The notes beneath the pieces were generated by a model. It saw nothing but the letters and a program-made list of their open reading frames with translations. It made no database searches and was not told where the DNA came from. From the NCBI GenBank assembly GCA_946902875.1, contig OX336338.1, forward strand, positions 5,819,971-5,883,970: a DNA stretch of 64,000 nucleotides, given 5' to 3'. Origin of the DNA: Nematopogon swammerdamellus (taxonomy: Eukaryota > Arthropoda > Insecta > Lepidoptera > Adelidae). The first letter of the stretch is position 1, and each line of letters opens with the position of its first letter. Both the position numbers and the translations under genes were made by a program. Positions 21,205 to 31,800 of this stretch are shown here, one piece after another.

Positions 21205-21490
21205 CTAGCTGTTGCCCGCGACTTCGTCCGCGTGGACAAATTATTCTTTTAGAATCTTATGAAAATGAATCTTTTGTGATACTAAACCCTAAAAAGAAAA
21301 CAGTTAAACTGGTTATGCACTGAACAATATTTAATTACAAAATAGCTTTTGCCTGCGACTTCACCCGCATGAAATTCGTATTTCAAAAGAAGAAAGAAAG
21401 TAACTAAGGGCGAGGCTGAAAGCTAAAGTGAGTTCAGATAAGCAATAAAACTTGCCGAAGAAAGTAAGTTAGTAACTAAGGAATTTTTAT
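21205..21490 (-). repeat. Helitron-like termini, two minus-oriented fragments
   Basis: Fragment 1 begins CTAGCTGTTGCCCGCGACTT (21207). Fragment 2 begins 'TAGCTTTTGCCTGCGACTTC' (21345) and continues with 'GAAATTCGTATTTCAAAAGA', 'AGTAACTAAGGGCGAGGC'. Reversed, both show the ...GCGGGCAAAAGCTAG end seen at 28662. Fragment 2 also holds one unit of the array described at 8995-9530. Confidence 0.6.
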
Positions 21491-22289
21491 ATATTATGTT
21501 ATTACGGGATATTATACACTGTCACTAAGTATGCAAAGTTTCGTCAAAATCCGTTCAGTAGTTTATGCGTTATGCGCGTACAGACAGACACACATTTTAA
21601 AAACTGTTCTAACATGTTCAGTTTCAGTTGCCCTGGTTGGTTTTTTCCGAATATATTAAATTTACAGATTCGTTTTATGTATATGATTTACGATGTTTAT
21701 ATATGTGCATGTATATGTATACATGTATAGATTGTAGCTCTAGCGAGACTTCAGAAACGATATTGCAACACAATACCACCGCACCGATTCCTTGATGGGC
21801 AAAAAAAAACTTATAGTTCGTCTCCGGAGGACACTTTATAGCTTCATACGTTAGGCGAAAAGCTGCAACTTTTTTTTAGCCCACAAATATATGACAATTG
21901 TAGAAACAAAAGAATTGAACAGCCTTCGCCCGAACGGTTCCGAAGGCGCCACGGACTTTACGACAGATTACAGCGCGATAGAGCGATAAGATCTGCGCCC
22001 GCCGCGTCCGCTTGGAGCTTTACGAGTACCAGAAAAAAAAAATAAAGCGACAGCATAAAAACAATACAATACACAGTTCCATAGATAATAGTCTAAGAGT
22101 CGAGGGAAACGAGGGTTGGTTTTGGATGCGATACGCGGCGATTACCGAATATCGATTGAAATTCGATATATTTTATTAAAATTTAAGTACGAGTAATATT
22201 GAGCACAAGCGAGAAATCTGAAGGAAAATTAAACGACCCTGTTTGACGATTGATATAAGTACCTATCTAGTACGGTAAAAACTTTCTTC

Positions 22290-22400
22290 AGGTCAAAATA
22301 GAAGCTTTAGTGTAGAGACGTGGAAGGAAGGTCAAAATAGAAGCTTTAGTGTAGAGACGTCGAAGGTCAAAATAGAAGATTTAGTGTAGAGAGGTGGAAA
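22290..22400 (+). repeat. Three tandem ~37-bp units with AGGTCA
   Basis: Units starting near 22290, 22329 and 22364 read AGGTCAAAATAGAAGCTTTA followed by GTGTAGAGACGT. Unit 3 has A for C in GAAGATTT. Each begins with AGGTCA, the nuclear-receptor half-site sequence. Confidence 0.85.
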
Positions 22401-22934
22401 CTAACGACGACGGCGAGCCGACGACTCAGTTGTCGGAGGAGGCGACATGTAGACGACTCGTAAATAAAACCGTTTCGTTCCGGGCGACTTATTAACTAAA
22501 TGACGTTCGACGAGCGTCATTAGCGACGGCGCCCGCTAAGTGTGGAGGTGCCCTTGCACCTAGAGGAGGTGAGTGGTGAGCCGAGCGATGCGTAAACGCG
22601 GGTCGGGTGCGCACTTTGCCGCGCGCATCAGGGATTTGTGATATCTCGTGACTTTCCCCGCTTGATATACTCTACCTACACCTTGGTGTCCCTTAATAAT
22701 GTAATCGAGCGATCACTTCAAACTATTTTGCATAAAGTACCTAACAACTTTACCTTGTATCGATTTTTTTCTCAATATTAGAATGCGATATAAAAATAAA
22801 GAAAAAAAAAATTAATAATGCCCCCCGTCCACGATCAGAACCACACAAAAATGTTTTCTTGAAATATCTAACCATACGAAATTAGTGTTACCTATGTATG
22901 ATTTGAAAAAAAAAAACCTCTCAAGTTCGAAAGT

Positions 22935-23520
22935 AGTTCACACACAGAGGGTTCCGTAGCCATTTCCTACTTGTACAACATCGCAGCCCGCGCTTCCCCG
23001 CTTTGCACCTCGCGCCCCCGACGTCGCTCACTGTGAGATTCTAACTCAGACGAATAATATTTTCTCTACAATAATGGTTACTTACTCTACATGACTAGAT
23101 ACTACTTCAATAAATTTTTTTATTAGATTTATTGAGAGTTTTGTTTTTGGAAAATCTAAAAAAATCGAGCATCTTATATATATTTATTTTTTAATAAACA
23201 AAATCGAGCAGGTTTATCTGTGAAACTACTAACCAAATCTAAAATTTCGAAAAAAAAAATGGGAATGTTGGGATGTTATGTTACAAGAAAATCTAATCGA
23301 AAATCCGAAAAAAAAACATATTGTACGGAACCCTTTCCACGCGAGGTATACTCGTACGTGACCGCTTTCTTTCTTTGATTTATTGAGCTTTAGTTCCGGA
23401 GTCATCACCTCTGACAAGGCGTATGACAGACAGACAGACGGACAGACGAACACCTGGCAAATTGCATATTCATCATTTAAATCTGCTAGCCTCGCTGACT
23501 ACGGAACCCTAAAAATCGTA
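22935..23520 (+). repeat. Repeat bounded by GGGTTCCGTAGCC and GACTACGGAACCCT
   Basis: Left part 'GAGGGTTCCGTAGCCATTTC' 'CTACTTGTACAACATCGCAG' resembles 35165-35250. Right part has (GACA)n at 23424-23452 and 'GCTGACTACGGAACCCTAAA'. The ends GGGTTCCGTAG/CTACGGAACCC are inverted. Related to family C but with different interior. Confidence 0.6.
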
Positions 23521-23524
23521 CGAT

Positions 23525-24170
23525 TGTTAAGGTGTTTGTTTAAATTACAAATATGAATTATCACCTATTTTTCACGGTTTCGGTTTAGAGTTAGAGGCAC
23601 TTCAAATATGTAGCCAAACAGAGAAGAGTTGAATTAGGCTTCTCCGAAGTCCTAAATAACATTCGGGGGGTGTCACGTTACGTTTTGGTCGATTGCGACT
23701 GTTTTTATGCGCAGGCGCCTACCTCCATGCTTCGACGCGCGCAATACGATCACGTTTTAGGAACGCGACCAATCTCAACTCGAGAAACTATCCTTTTGAG
23801 GATTGATGCTTAGCGATCCGGAATACGTCTCACCCATCTCGTATTACCCCTATTATGTCTACAGTAATTTGAGTTTTGATTTGAGGTTGAAATTAATGTT
23901 GTGTGTGTAGTTGAGGTCTGTTAGAACGCAAGTTGCAACTTCAAAAACATTTTTCTTTATATAGATAATTCGAGTCTGAAACTCTGCCACGAGCCGCCAG
24001 CATGTAATGATTTTCGCCACCACCAGGGCTCTCAAAAATGGTAAAGCTTAGCAGTGTAATAAAAAATATAACACACTAAATATTATCTCTTCTACTTACA
24101 AACAAATAGCTTCCATCGAGCACTATTTAACATTACACCTTGTTAGTTCACAACTTCACGCTTTAAGTGT
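23525..24170. other. Spacer, no gene
   Basis: Mixed unique-looking sequence with no repeat partner recognised and no plausible ORF. Confidence 0.4.
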
Positions 24171-24174
24171 CAAC

Positions 24175-24469
24175 ATATGATACTAAAACTAAGTTTACGA
24201 TTTTTAGAAATCTTTTCTGTATGTATGTATGTATGTTCCTTCATAACTCTTAAACCGATCATCCGAATTCGATTAAACTTAGTATAAGCACATTTAATTA
24301 TAGGGGACACAGGATAGGCTATAAAATTTTGTTCCGGTTACGCTAAGATGTTTCTCTCATACAAACCGAATTGTTCCGCGCGCCGAAATAAAGGTAAGTT
24401 AGCGCGCTTACTTACTTTCTTCTTTTTAAATACGAATTTCACGCTAGCAAAGTCGCGAGCAAAAGCTAG
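24175..24469 (+). mobile_element. Helitron-like non-autonomous element, 5' truncated
   Basis: 'TAGAAATCTTTTCTGTATG', (TATG)n, 'CTTAAACCGATCATCCGAAT', 'GGTTACGCTAAGATG', then 'AATACGAATTTCACGC' and the terminus 'GCGAGCAAAAGCTAG' followed by T. Same order as 28273-28662 but missing about 100 bp at the 5' end. Confidence 0.7.
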
Positions 24470-25084
24470 TCAATAAAATATAAATTTAACCAAACATAAT
24501 TTCTGAATTGATAAGCGTGAATATAGTGCATAAATATGCGATGAAGAAGAAAGGAAGGATCTCCGTTGAACTTGACTTGAAAAAAAAAGAATCAGCAGAT
24601 TATGACCATATTTCGCGTTAAATTAAGCGTGAAGCTTTTGAGATTGCAACGTTATTGCAACAGGCAGGCGCGTCTCAAGTTACAGCCCTCTAGGCGCCAA
24701 CTTTTTTTTATTAAGGCAGCATAGTTGCGTCTAGCAAGGCAGCCTTTGGCCTGCGTCACCGCTTTATTAATGCACGTTAGACAGAGCGATATGTTCGGCA
24801 AAGCAAAGTCGTTACATTTAAATTAATTAATCAGGAATTTCAGTTTACTCCACAGATTAGACAGTTGGAAACGTTACAATGTTACCGTAGCGACTTGCAC
24901 GCATAGAGAAATAAATAATCGAAATATATTTAAAGAACATGAATAAATTTATAAACCAAAGAGATATATTGTTTATCGCGTATGATATCTTGTAGAAAAG
25001 ATTAATCATGTGGCCATTAATTAAGTAAGTATATATATGGTAATACATATTCACAATTATAATTCGAAATCATTAACTAAAAAG

Positions 25085-25190
25085 CATATCAAGTCGAAAT
25101 TGTCTCGGCCGGGAATCGAACACAGTACGTTCGGTGTCACAATATTGAACTAGCCGAACGTTGCTAATGATTCCGCTCGATCATCAATCT
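25085..25190 (-). repeat. tRNA-like SINE head fragment (third type)
   Basis: Reverse strand carries GTTCGATTCCCGGCCGAG, a B-box-like sequence in a tRNA T-arm context, with 'CGAACGTTCGG'-type pairing segments about 40-60 bp upstream. The head is not similar to the two other SINE families. No intact cloverleaf could be drawn by eye, so it is a tRNA-derived relic and not a tRNA gene. Confidence 0.45.
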
Positions 25191-25399
25191 TGATGAGATC
25201 ATTAATAAATATTATACGCATGAATGACTGAATGATAAATTCTACGTCACTACTAGATCATTTAGTAATCAATACATAATAGAAAAAAATCCAAATAGGA
25301 ACGTGACACAAAAAGGGTCATGCATGACTAATAAAGTTTTACGTCGATTTCCAACAAAAATGTTCAATTTTCAATATTCGTACAGTTTTATTGATGAAC

Positions 25400-25466
25400 T
25401 AACTTTTGCCCGCGGCTTCTCCTCGCATGAAATTCTAAAAAGGACAAAGTAAGACACTAAGGGCGA
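25400..25466 (-). repeat. Helitron-like 3' terminus fragment, minus orientation
   Basis: 'TTTTGCCCGCGGCTTCTCC', 'GCATGAAATTC' and 'AAAGTAAGACACTAAGGGCG'. It abuts the poly-T start of the following inverted SINE. Confidence 0.55.
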
Positions 25467-25694
25467 TTTTTTTTTTATGGAAACTGAAACGGTTGGCTAC
25501 ATCGCCTACAACATCCATGATGTGAGGTGAGCCCATAACACCGGGTGAACTTCGTGCAACGTCAGTACTTCCCTTCGGTCGTGCCGGCCACACTGAACTG
25601 GGCGGAAAACACAAACTATTTACATAGCCGTTTCGACCGACCTTTCATTCAGTGCGGTGGTACCAACCCGGGCGGGTTAAACCCTGTCACCTTG
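25467..25694 (-). repeat. Chimeric SINE (family A), minus, 5' truncated
   Basis: Poly-T start, 'ATGGAAACTGAAACGGTTGG', 'GAGCCCATAACACCGGGTG', 'TCGTGCCGGCCACACTGAAC', 'CATTCAGTGCGGTGGTACC', ending within the central domain at 'GGGCGGGTTAAACCC'. The 5S/tRNA head is absent. Confidence 0.85.
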
Positions 25695-25790
25695 TAATAG
25701 AAGAAGGGAGTCATATCCCTTAGTCGCCTTTTACGACATACCGGGGAGAGATGCAATGGGGCTACTCTTTTAAAATACCGGCCCTAGATG
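25694..25790 (+). repeat. Dispersed repeat family G, 3' piece
   Basis: 'CCTTAGTCGCCTTTTACGAC', 'GGGGAGAGATGCAATGGGGC' and 'CTACTCTTTTAAAATACCGG' also occur at 60360-60425 and, inverted, at 29160-29230. It is joined directly to the SINE. Confidence 0.65.
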
Positions 25791-26149
25791 GTACAGCAGT
25801 GGGGCTACGACTCTCACGAAGAAAGTAATTCACTGTTCAGTAGGTATGTCACCACCACCACCAGTTCGGTGGTAACACCAGCAACGCGCCTGTCTGCGTC
25901 ATCACTCGACGAGCCCGCGCCAAGTTTGATGGCGCGTATAGATCCACTTCCACGTTTCGTATATTTTTTTGCCAAGCTACGACGACGATCCGGTGCGGCG
26001 CGGGCGGGGCGTCCGAATAGGCGCCAGCTAAAACGAAAAAAAAAAGGAGGACTCCGCTATTATTACTCCCGGGCTACCAATTAGGGCATACCGATGGTGG
26101 TAATTTATTGCGCCTGCCGCTCGTACCTGGTGAAACTCATTAGGAAAAT

Positions 26150-26430
26150 AAACAATATTTAAATGTCCTGCGCCACGCACTATATTCTTCGTTCAAGTGA
26201 TGACAATATCTTAGCCATTTCCACTCATAAAACAGGATTTTACACAAACTCATTTTCTGTGCACGCAGCTCGTCTGTGGAATCAACTACCTCACTGTATA
26301 CGGCACTGCAAGTCGCTTCCGTTATTCAAAAAACACTTAAAGTTGTACTATCTCCGTAAGTGTGAAGTCAATAGCTAAAAAATCCTTTAATCTGAATGGA
26401 CAGGTATGTTATGTATGTATATATTTAGGT
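26150..26430 (+). pseudogene. LINE ORF2 C-terminus (Jockey-like), 5' truncated
   Basis: The open frame 26163-26378 contains TNSFSVHAARLWNQLPHCIR followed by a 'SLPLFKKHLK-YYL' stretch. This is the C-terminal 'FSV-A--LWN-LP--IR----L--FK--LK--L' block of insect Jockey/L2-type ORF2 proteins. The 3' UTR continues after an inserted family E repeat (26431-26655). Upstream reverse transcriptase is missing. Confidence 0.75.
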
Positions 26431-26655
26431 ATTATCCTTACCTATAATAAAATCCAACGTCTGCTTTCTGTCTGTCTGAGTGTCTGTCTGTCCGCTTATA
26501 ACTCGAGAACCACTGAACCGATTTTAATAAAACAAAATTCTACGGATAGCTTGATTCTTCTCATCAACTATAGGCTACTTACTATCACGCTAAATAGCTT
26601 ATGAGGTTAGCAGTGAAGTGAAATATGAGAGCGGGCGGAGCCGCGGGCACAGCTT
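26431..26655 (+). repeat. Dispersed repeat family E, copy 2, nested in LINE 3' UTR
   Basis: Nearly identical to 20170-20400 through 'ATTCTACGGATAGCTTGATT' and 'GCGGGCGGAGCCGCGGGCAC'. It separates the LINE stop codon region from the LINE tail. Confidence 0.8.
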
Positions 26656-27013
26656 GTGTATTATATAATCTTTAATTCATATGTATTTAATTTATAGTTT
26701 TATGTATTTAATTTAATTTATAATTTGCGATTTCTACGTTTAAAATAGTATGTACTTATATTATGTAGTGTAAGTATATTATAGTTTATCATAGTTATTC
26801 CCCATATATTATATTTTACATTCCCACACTCAAGTCTTTTGCTACTACCTACTCATATCTCACAACATACGACTCTCAAACATCCAAAGGTTGACTGGGA
26901 GAAATCCCTGTAAGGGATAAGTCCGCCTTTACCCCTCATGTAAATTACTTATCGTTTGTTACTGTTAAATGTTTTGGAGCAATAAAGTATTTCTATCTAT
27001 CTATCTATCTATA
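26656..27013 (+). mobile_element. LINE 3' UTR and (TATC)n tail
   Basis: 'CCAAAGGTTGACTGGGAGAA', 'GGGATAAGTCCGCCTTTAC', 'AATGTTTTGGAGCAATAAAG' and a (CTAT)n tail at 26991-27010. The same 3' UTR theme, with 'AAGTCCGCCTTT' and 'GCAATAAA', appears at 44385-44560. A polyadenylation signal AATAAA lies at 26980-26985. Confidence 0.75.
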
Positions 27014-27137
27014 TTCCAAACGGGACGATCCGAACAGTGCGCCACAAGATTGTGGTGTCGGTGGCGCGACGCGAGCGGTCGGCGCAATCGGCGCACTCTA
27101 CGAGAACAATCACTCCAACAACTCAATCGTAGCTTCA

Positions 27138-27417
27138 CCTTTTTTTTATGTAATCCGGTATGGGTGGCTGAGTCGGAGGGGCCAAAGCACATGCTAATGC
27201 TAATGCAAAGACAAAGCCAATATCACCTTCGAGAAGGTAGGTGCCATACTGGAGACTTCCCTGGATTGCTGGATATACTTACTGAACTAGAAGCTCGACT
27301 AGAATAGAACACAATCGAGGCTGCTATGCGGCCATCTTACATCCAGTACGGTGGTATCAACCCCATCGCTTACAATTTGAGCCTACTACCTAGTAAGGGG
27401 CAAGTCACCTCTGAGGA
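27138..27417 (-). repeat. tRNA-headed SINE (family B), minus, 5' truncated
   Basis: 'TTTTTATGTAATCCGGTATG', 'GGGTGGCTGAGTCGGAGGGG', 'CCAATATCACCTTCGAGAAG', 'GAGGCTGCTATGCGGCCATC', 'CCAGTACGGTGGTATCAACC', 'TTGAGCCTACTACCTAGTAA'. It matches 42014-42408, but the tRNA-like head is missing. Confidence 0.85.
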
Positions 27418-28272
27418 TGTCGAAATAATTTTTATCTGGAAATATCCTAATGTGATTTGTTTATTGTGGAAAGCGAGAAGATTTCAAATTTTAAAAAGTA
27501 CCTATAGCAAATAATTAGGACACTTTTTAAGTTTTTCCATAAATGCCTTAAATGCTCAATTTGTTTGTCTAATAAAATTTGCGTATTTACGCAGGAGAGC
27601 ATTTCATTAGTTTCAAACGAAATGAGATATTCAACCCTCATAAATATTTTTATAACAAGCACGAGGCTATATGAGGCGTGTCAAGTATGCGACCGGTGGA
27701 GACAAAATGGCACATGTAATAGCACGTTGACAGTTTCGATTGATTCCCGTTGCTGAGAGAAAAAAAATTGGCGCCACTTATTTGGGAGCGCGTTAATCAT
27801 ACGACCGCTCGGGTTGACAGGCCGTCTCCGCAAGCTCAACACACCACGCCACGTCGTCGACCCATGCCATGCCACGTCGCACCACGCAACAAACGGCGCG
27901 GAGGTGACGCGTCAGCACACGACACACGCCACGCCCCATTTGCATATTGAACTGGGGATTAGGGATCTTGGGTTGTCTTGCATTTTGAGATGTGCCCGAA
28001 GACGATAGTGCAGCGTTGGTGTAAACATCTATAGATGTGCCTAGAAGTACCGATACATATGTACACTATCTCCATACATACCTACATCGCATACCTCGGG
28101 ATTTAGATCAGACGAAATAACTAGGAAAGTCCATTAAGAAATCAATATGATCCAGGGAGCAATGACCTTCTAGTCATTTGTATAATCCGAGGTATAATCG
28201 ACGACGTGGCGGTTGAAACTAAGATTCTGATGCAACAACCAGTTGACTGCCGTCTCTATAACTAAGATACCA

Positions 28273-28662
28273 TCAATACTAATATAAGGGTGTAACTAAT
28301 GCAAAGGGTGTTCATGGAGTACCTAAGTTACTTTGTTTTATGAGATACTGCGTTTGTAGACTCTATGTATGAAACTAAAACTAAATTGAGGACTTTTAGA
28401 AATCTTTTCTGTATGTATGGATGTATGTTCCTCCATAACTCTTAAACCGATCATCCGAATTCGATTAAACTAGTGCAAGCACATTTTACTATACGGGACA
28501 CAGGATATGCTAAATAAAATTCAGTTCCGGTTACGCTAAGATGTGGCTCTCTGACAAACCGAGTCGTTCCGCGCGCCGAAATAAAATTACTGTAGCGGGC
28601 TTACTCACTTTCTTCTTTTCAAATACTAATTTCACGTGAGCGAAGCCGCGGGCAAAAGCTAG
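28273..28662 (+). mobile_element. Helitron-like non-autonomous element, complete, 390 bp
   Basis: Begins TCAATACTAATA right after an A and ends GCGGGCAAAAGCTAG right before a T. TC...CTAG ends with an A/T insertion point are the Helitron signature. A GC stem, CGTGAGCGAAGCCGCG, precedes the 3' end. The inverted copy at 62831-63202 has the same 5' and 3' ends, which fixes the boundaries independently. No Rep/helicase ORF is present. Confidence 0.75.
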
Positions 28663-28779
28663 TACAGATATAATTGTATCAGCTGTGAACGTTCTTTTCA
28701 AATAAACGTTTTGATGCAACGACGAGCGCCAGCAGCGTCATATCATATCGTAACGAGTGGCACGTGGCGGCCATTGGGT

Positions 28780-29030
28780 GAGAATGAAGTGGGGCTGGCG
28801 GGGCGGCCACTCCAACTAACATTGTGTTGTGTAAGGAGATGGAGCGGCCGCCGCACCACTTGAGGTGGCCCGCGGCCGCGCTGCTTCTCGTCGAGGCATC
28901 CCGCCTCCGCCGGGGGCTGCGGATGCGGCCATTGATCCAGTGCGAGGGTTGATGGTAGCCAGGGGTTAGTTAATCCCTTCCTGTGGGAGAAGACGCGACA
29001 TCGGAGCGGGGCGGCGGCGTAGGTTGAGGC
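28780..29030. other. GC-rich block
   Basis: Contains 'GCGGCCGCCGCACCACTTGA' and 'GTGGCCCGCGGCCGCGC', near-symmetric around 28855. No gene recognised. Confidence 0.35.
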
Positions 29031-29119
29031 ATGGTGGAGTTAGTACAAATAGTTTCAAAAGAACATGATTAAAAAAATTACTGTAGATTAATAATGTTGT
29101 GCACTGTTTTCTCTGGATT

Positions 29120-29480
29120 TTTTTTTTTATTATTCTTGGAGTATTCTTGTACCGTGTGGGGCCGGTACTTAAAAATAGCCCCACTGCATCTCTCCCCGTA
29201 CATGTCGTAAAAGGTGACTAAAGGATTAGGACAAGGTGCCGTGCTAAAGGGAAACAGGATACCCACCTTGGCTTGGCACGGTCTTTCCACCGAGTCGTGC
29301 AGCAGGTGGGTCTTCGTGCCTTATACTTACTGCTTATAATAGTTATCTTGTCCGAATGCATTGCTCAACGTGGCGGTCGGTGTTGTCCTGTAATTTACAA
29401 GAGTACTTGCAGCACAACATCGCTTACTCTGCTTACCCCGATTGTCGGGATACAGCGTGTGATATTTATGTCCTGTAATT
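29120..29480 (-). repeat. Dispersed repeat family G, long copy
   Basis: In reverse orientation it contains 'CCTTTTACGACATGTACGGG', 'AGAGATGCAGTGGGGCTATT', the 'CACGACTCGGTGGAAAGACC' block and the hairpin region 'CAGCACAACA...TGTTGTCCTG'. The same order is found plus-oriented at 60115-60425. Confidence 0.7.
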
Positions 29481-29914
29481 ATTTTTCGGAAACTGAAACT
29501 AATTGTTTAGCTGTGAGTTATCGTATTTCATAGGACTACTGAAGCAGATTCTCTAGGAAAGAGAGGCCTTTCAGAGACCCGCCAAATATTAACCCCAAAA
29601 ATAAGGTTTACAATGTATCTAATGGTACAATATGAATCTGACGCGCCCTAGTCTGCAGCCGAAAACTAAAAATGCAAGCTCGTCCGAAAATTCATCATGA
29701 ATCATGGTGCATACAATGACTAAATTAGGCCAGAATTCAAATTGACTAGGGCCCCCCGGGGAGTGATCGCCACCTAGACTCTGCGGCCAGTGCGACCGTG
29801 ACTGGCGTGCATATCCAGCGCAATGTTTTAATTAAATCCTCAGATTTTTTTTATTTTTCTTATGGATAGTGCGACCTGTTGTATTGTTTCACCTACCAGT
29901 AAGTGCCTAACGAT

Positions 29915-30242
29915 ACCCATGGTCATTCTGTCATGCACGGGGATTACGAATGCTACGCCGGCCTGAAAGGAACCTTTTCACGCCCCTTTTGAAAAACCCC
30001 AGGCTGTACTTGGGAGGAAATAGATGGGCAGGGAGTGCGTTCCACATTTTCCCGGTTCTGCGAATAAAAGACCCACATAACCGGTTGATCCGTGGTAGGT
30101 CGATTGAATACGGGTGCATCCCCTGCCCAGTAGGTACGTGTTGTGAGGCAAACCCCAGGCATAGAACAATAAAAAAGCTATGGACCCAGAACCCTATCCT
30201 CGCCAGCGTAACACGATATAAGTAAAAGTATACTTGTTTCAT
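29915..30242 (-). pseudogene. LINE family F ORF2 C-terminus
   Basis: Minus-strand open frame with TGKMWNALPAHLFPPKYSLG followed by FFKRGVKRFLSGRRS, the same block as at 7035, 45053 and 56264. Upstream of 'QGMHPYSIDLPR' the frame runs out of LINE homology, so the copy is 5' truncated. Confidence 0.8.
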
Positions 30243-30244
30243 TG

Positions 30245-30955
30245 GACGGTCGCGCGCTGGCCCGTCAGTCTGTCATCGGCCGCGTTCGCAAAAACCTTTT
30301 TAAAATGCATGCTCTGTGTTTACGTGTAAAAACACTACAGCCAAGTTTAGTGTGCACCATAGTGGAATATTTTATCATCGGTAAGTACACTCCGCTCCCC
30401 GCAACTCGGCGACGCTAGTTCTCATACAAGCATTTGACAGTCCGGCGTCCATACCTTTATTATCGTTCTAGTCCCATGCGGGAGCCCACAGCGTCCTCCG
30501 CGCCGCGCTGCCACCCCCGGCGCCTCGCCCTCTCATGGAGAACTGCTATACCCTTGCATTATTACTGTAAGCGCATGGATCAAGTACCGACCCACGCTAG
30601 CTAATTATGTAAGTTCGCGTCGCATATTTGTGAGCTTCGAAAGTACGGCACAGATCTTGTACTGCATTGTTGTATTGTGCATTGTAGTACACGGCCTTGT
30701 TGAATGTGCGCAAGGTTTGCCGATACTCGTGTTTACATTTGAAAGGGGATGATGTTTCATTATAAAGCATGAACATGTTCCATTCTTATTATGTCGCCTA
30801 TGAAACAGCCTTAGAGCCAGTTTAGGCCGATAGTGTTTAATAAATACACGATCTCGCGGGCACAGTATTGGTACTATCTTCATAAATTTTTGAAGTGAAA
30901 ACTACTTTAGCGGCGCTTGGCACTTTTTATATGGGGAAAAAAATCTATGTTCGCT
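30245..30955. other. Spacer, no gene
   Basis: Unique-looking sequence, GC-richer at 30480-30535. No repeat partner recognised. Confidence 0.35.
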
Positions 30956-30960
30956 TCAGC

Positions 30961-31380
30961 GCGTCAGATAACAATCTATCGTTGCTATGACAACCGCGTT
31001 AGATAACAATCTATAGTTGCTATGACAACCGCGTCAGATAACAATCTATAGTTGCTATGACAACCGCGTCAGATAACAATCTATAGTTGCTATGACAACC
31101 GCGTTAGATAACAATCTATAGTTGCTATGACAACCGCGTCAGATAACAATCTATAGTTGCTATGACAACCGCGTCAGATAACAATATATCGTTGCTATGA
31201 CAACCGCGTCAGATAACAATCTATAGTTGCTATGACAACCGCGTCAGATAACAATCTATAGTTGCTATGACAACCGCGTCAGATAACAATCTATAGTTGC
31301 TATGACAACCGCGTTAGATAACAATCTATAGTTGCTATGACAACCGCGTCAGATAACAATCTATAGTTGCTATGACAACG
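30961..31380 (+). repeat. Minisatellite, 12 units of exactly 35 bp
   Basis: Unit GCGTCAGATAACAATCTATA + GTTGCTATGACAACC. All 12 units are 35 bp, without indels. Variants: T for C at position 5 in units 2, 5 and 11; C for A at position 20 in units 1 and 7; unit 7 also has A for C at position 16. Each unit carries AGATAA (GATA-type site) and a GTTG...CAAC dyad. Confidence 0.97.
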
Positions 31381-31399
31381 CTCAATACATGACATATCA

Positions 31400-31680
31400 A
31401 AGTTCTGCAAAATGAATGTAGGGTTCCGTAACAAATGCATGTCTGTCCGTTCTACTAAATTTAACATTTATTTCAAAATGAATGTAGGGTTCCGTAACAA
31501 ATGCATGTCTGTCGGTTCTACTAAATTTTACAATTTTCAACCAAGGTCCTCCGACGGTTATTTTATAATAAAAGTAGGGTTCCGTAACACGTTTATGTCT
31601 GTCCATTCTACTAAGTTCTGCAAAATTAATGTAGGGTTCCGTAACAAATGCGTGTCTGTCCGTCCTACTAAATTAAACTT
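31400..31680 (+). repeat. Four degenerate GGGTTCCGTAAC tandem units
   Basis: Units at about 31411, 31481, 31575 and 31630 share AATGTAGGGTTCCGTAACA and ATGTCTGTCC.TTCTACTAA. Spacing is 55-95 bp. They follow the minisatellite directly. The open frames here simply read through the units. Confidence 0.8.
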
Positions 31681-31800
31681 TTTTTTAATATTTTTTTCCA
31701 TGAATTTTTTATTTATTTTTTTATTTTTTTTTTTCATTAATTTTTTTTTAAATATATATTTTTTAATTTTTTTTTTTGCATATTTTTTTTTTATTTTTTT
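31676..31800 (+). repeat. T-rich low-complexity tract
   Basis: About 125 bp made mostly of T with scattered A. Flanking 31808-31870 contains 'TTACGGTGTTGTTTTCACTT' and is otherwise unremarkable. Confidence 0.9.

Noticed and set aside
30961..31380. CRISPR array
   Set aside because: Units are contiguous 35-bp tandem copies with no variable spacers, and the window is eukaryotic.
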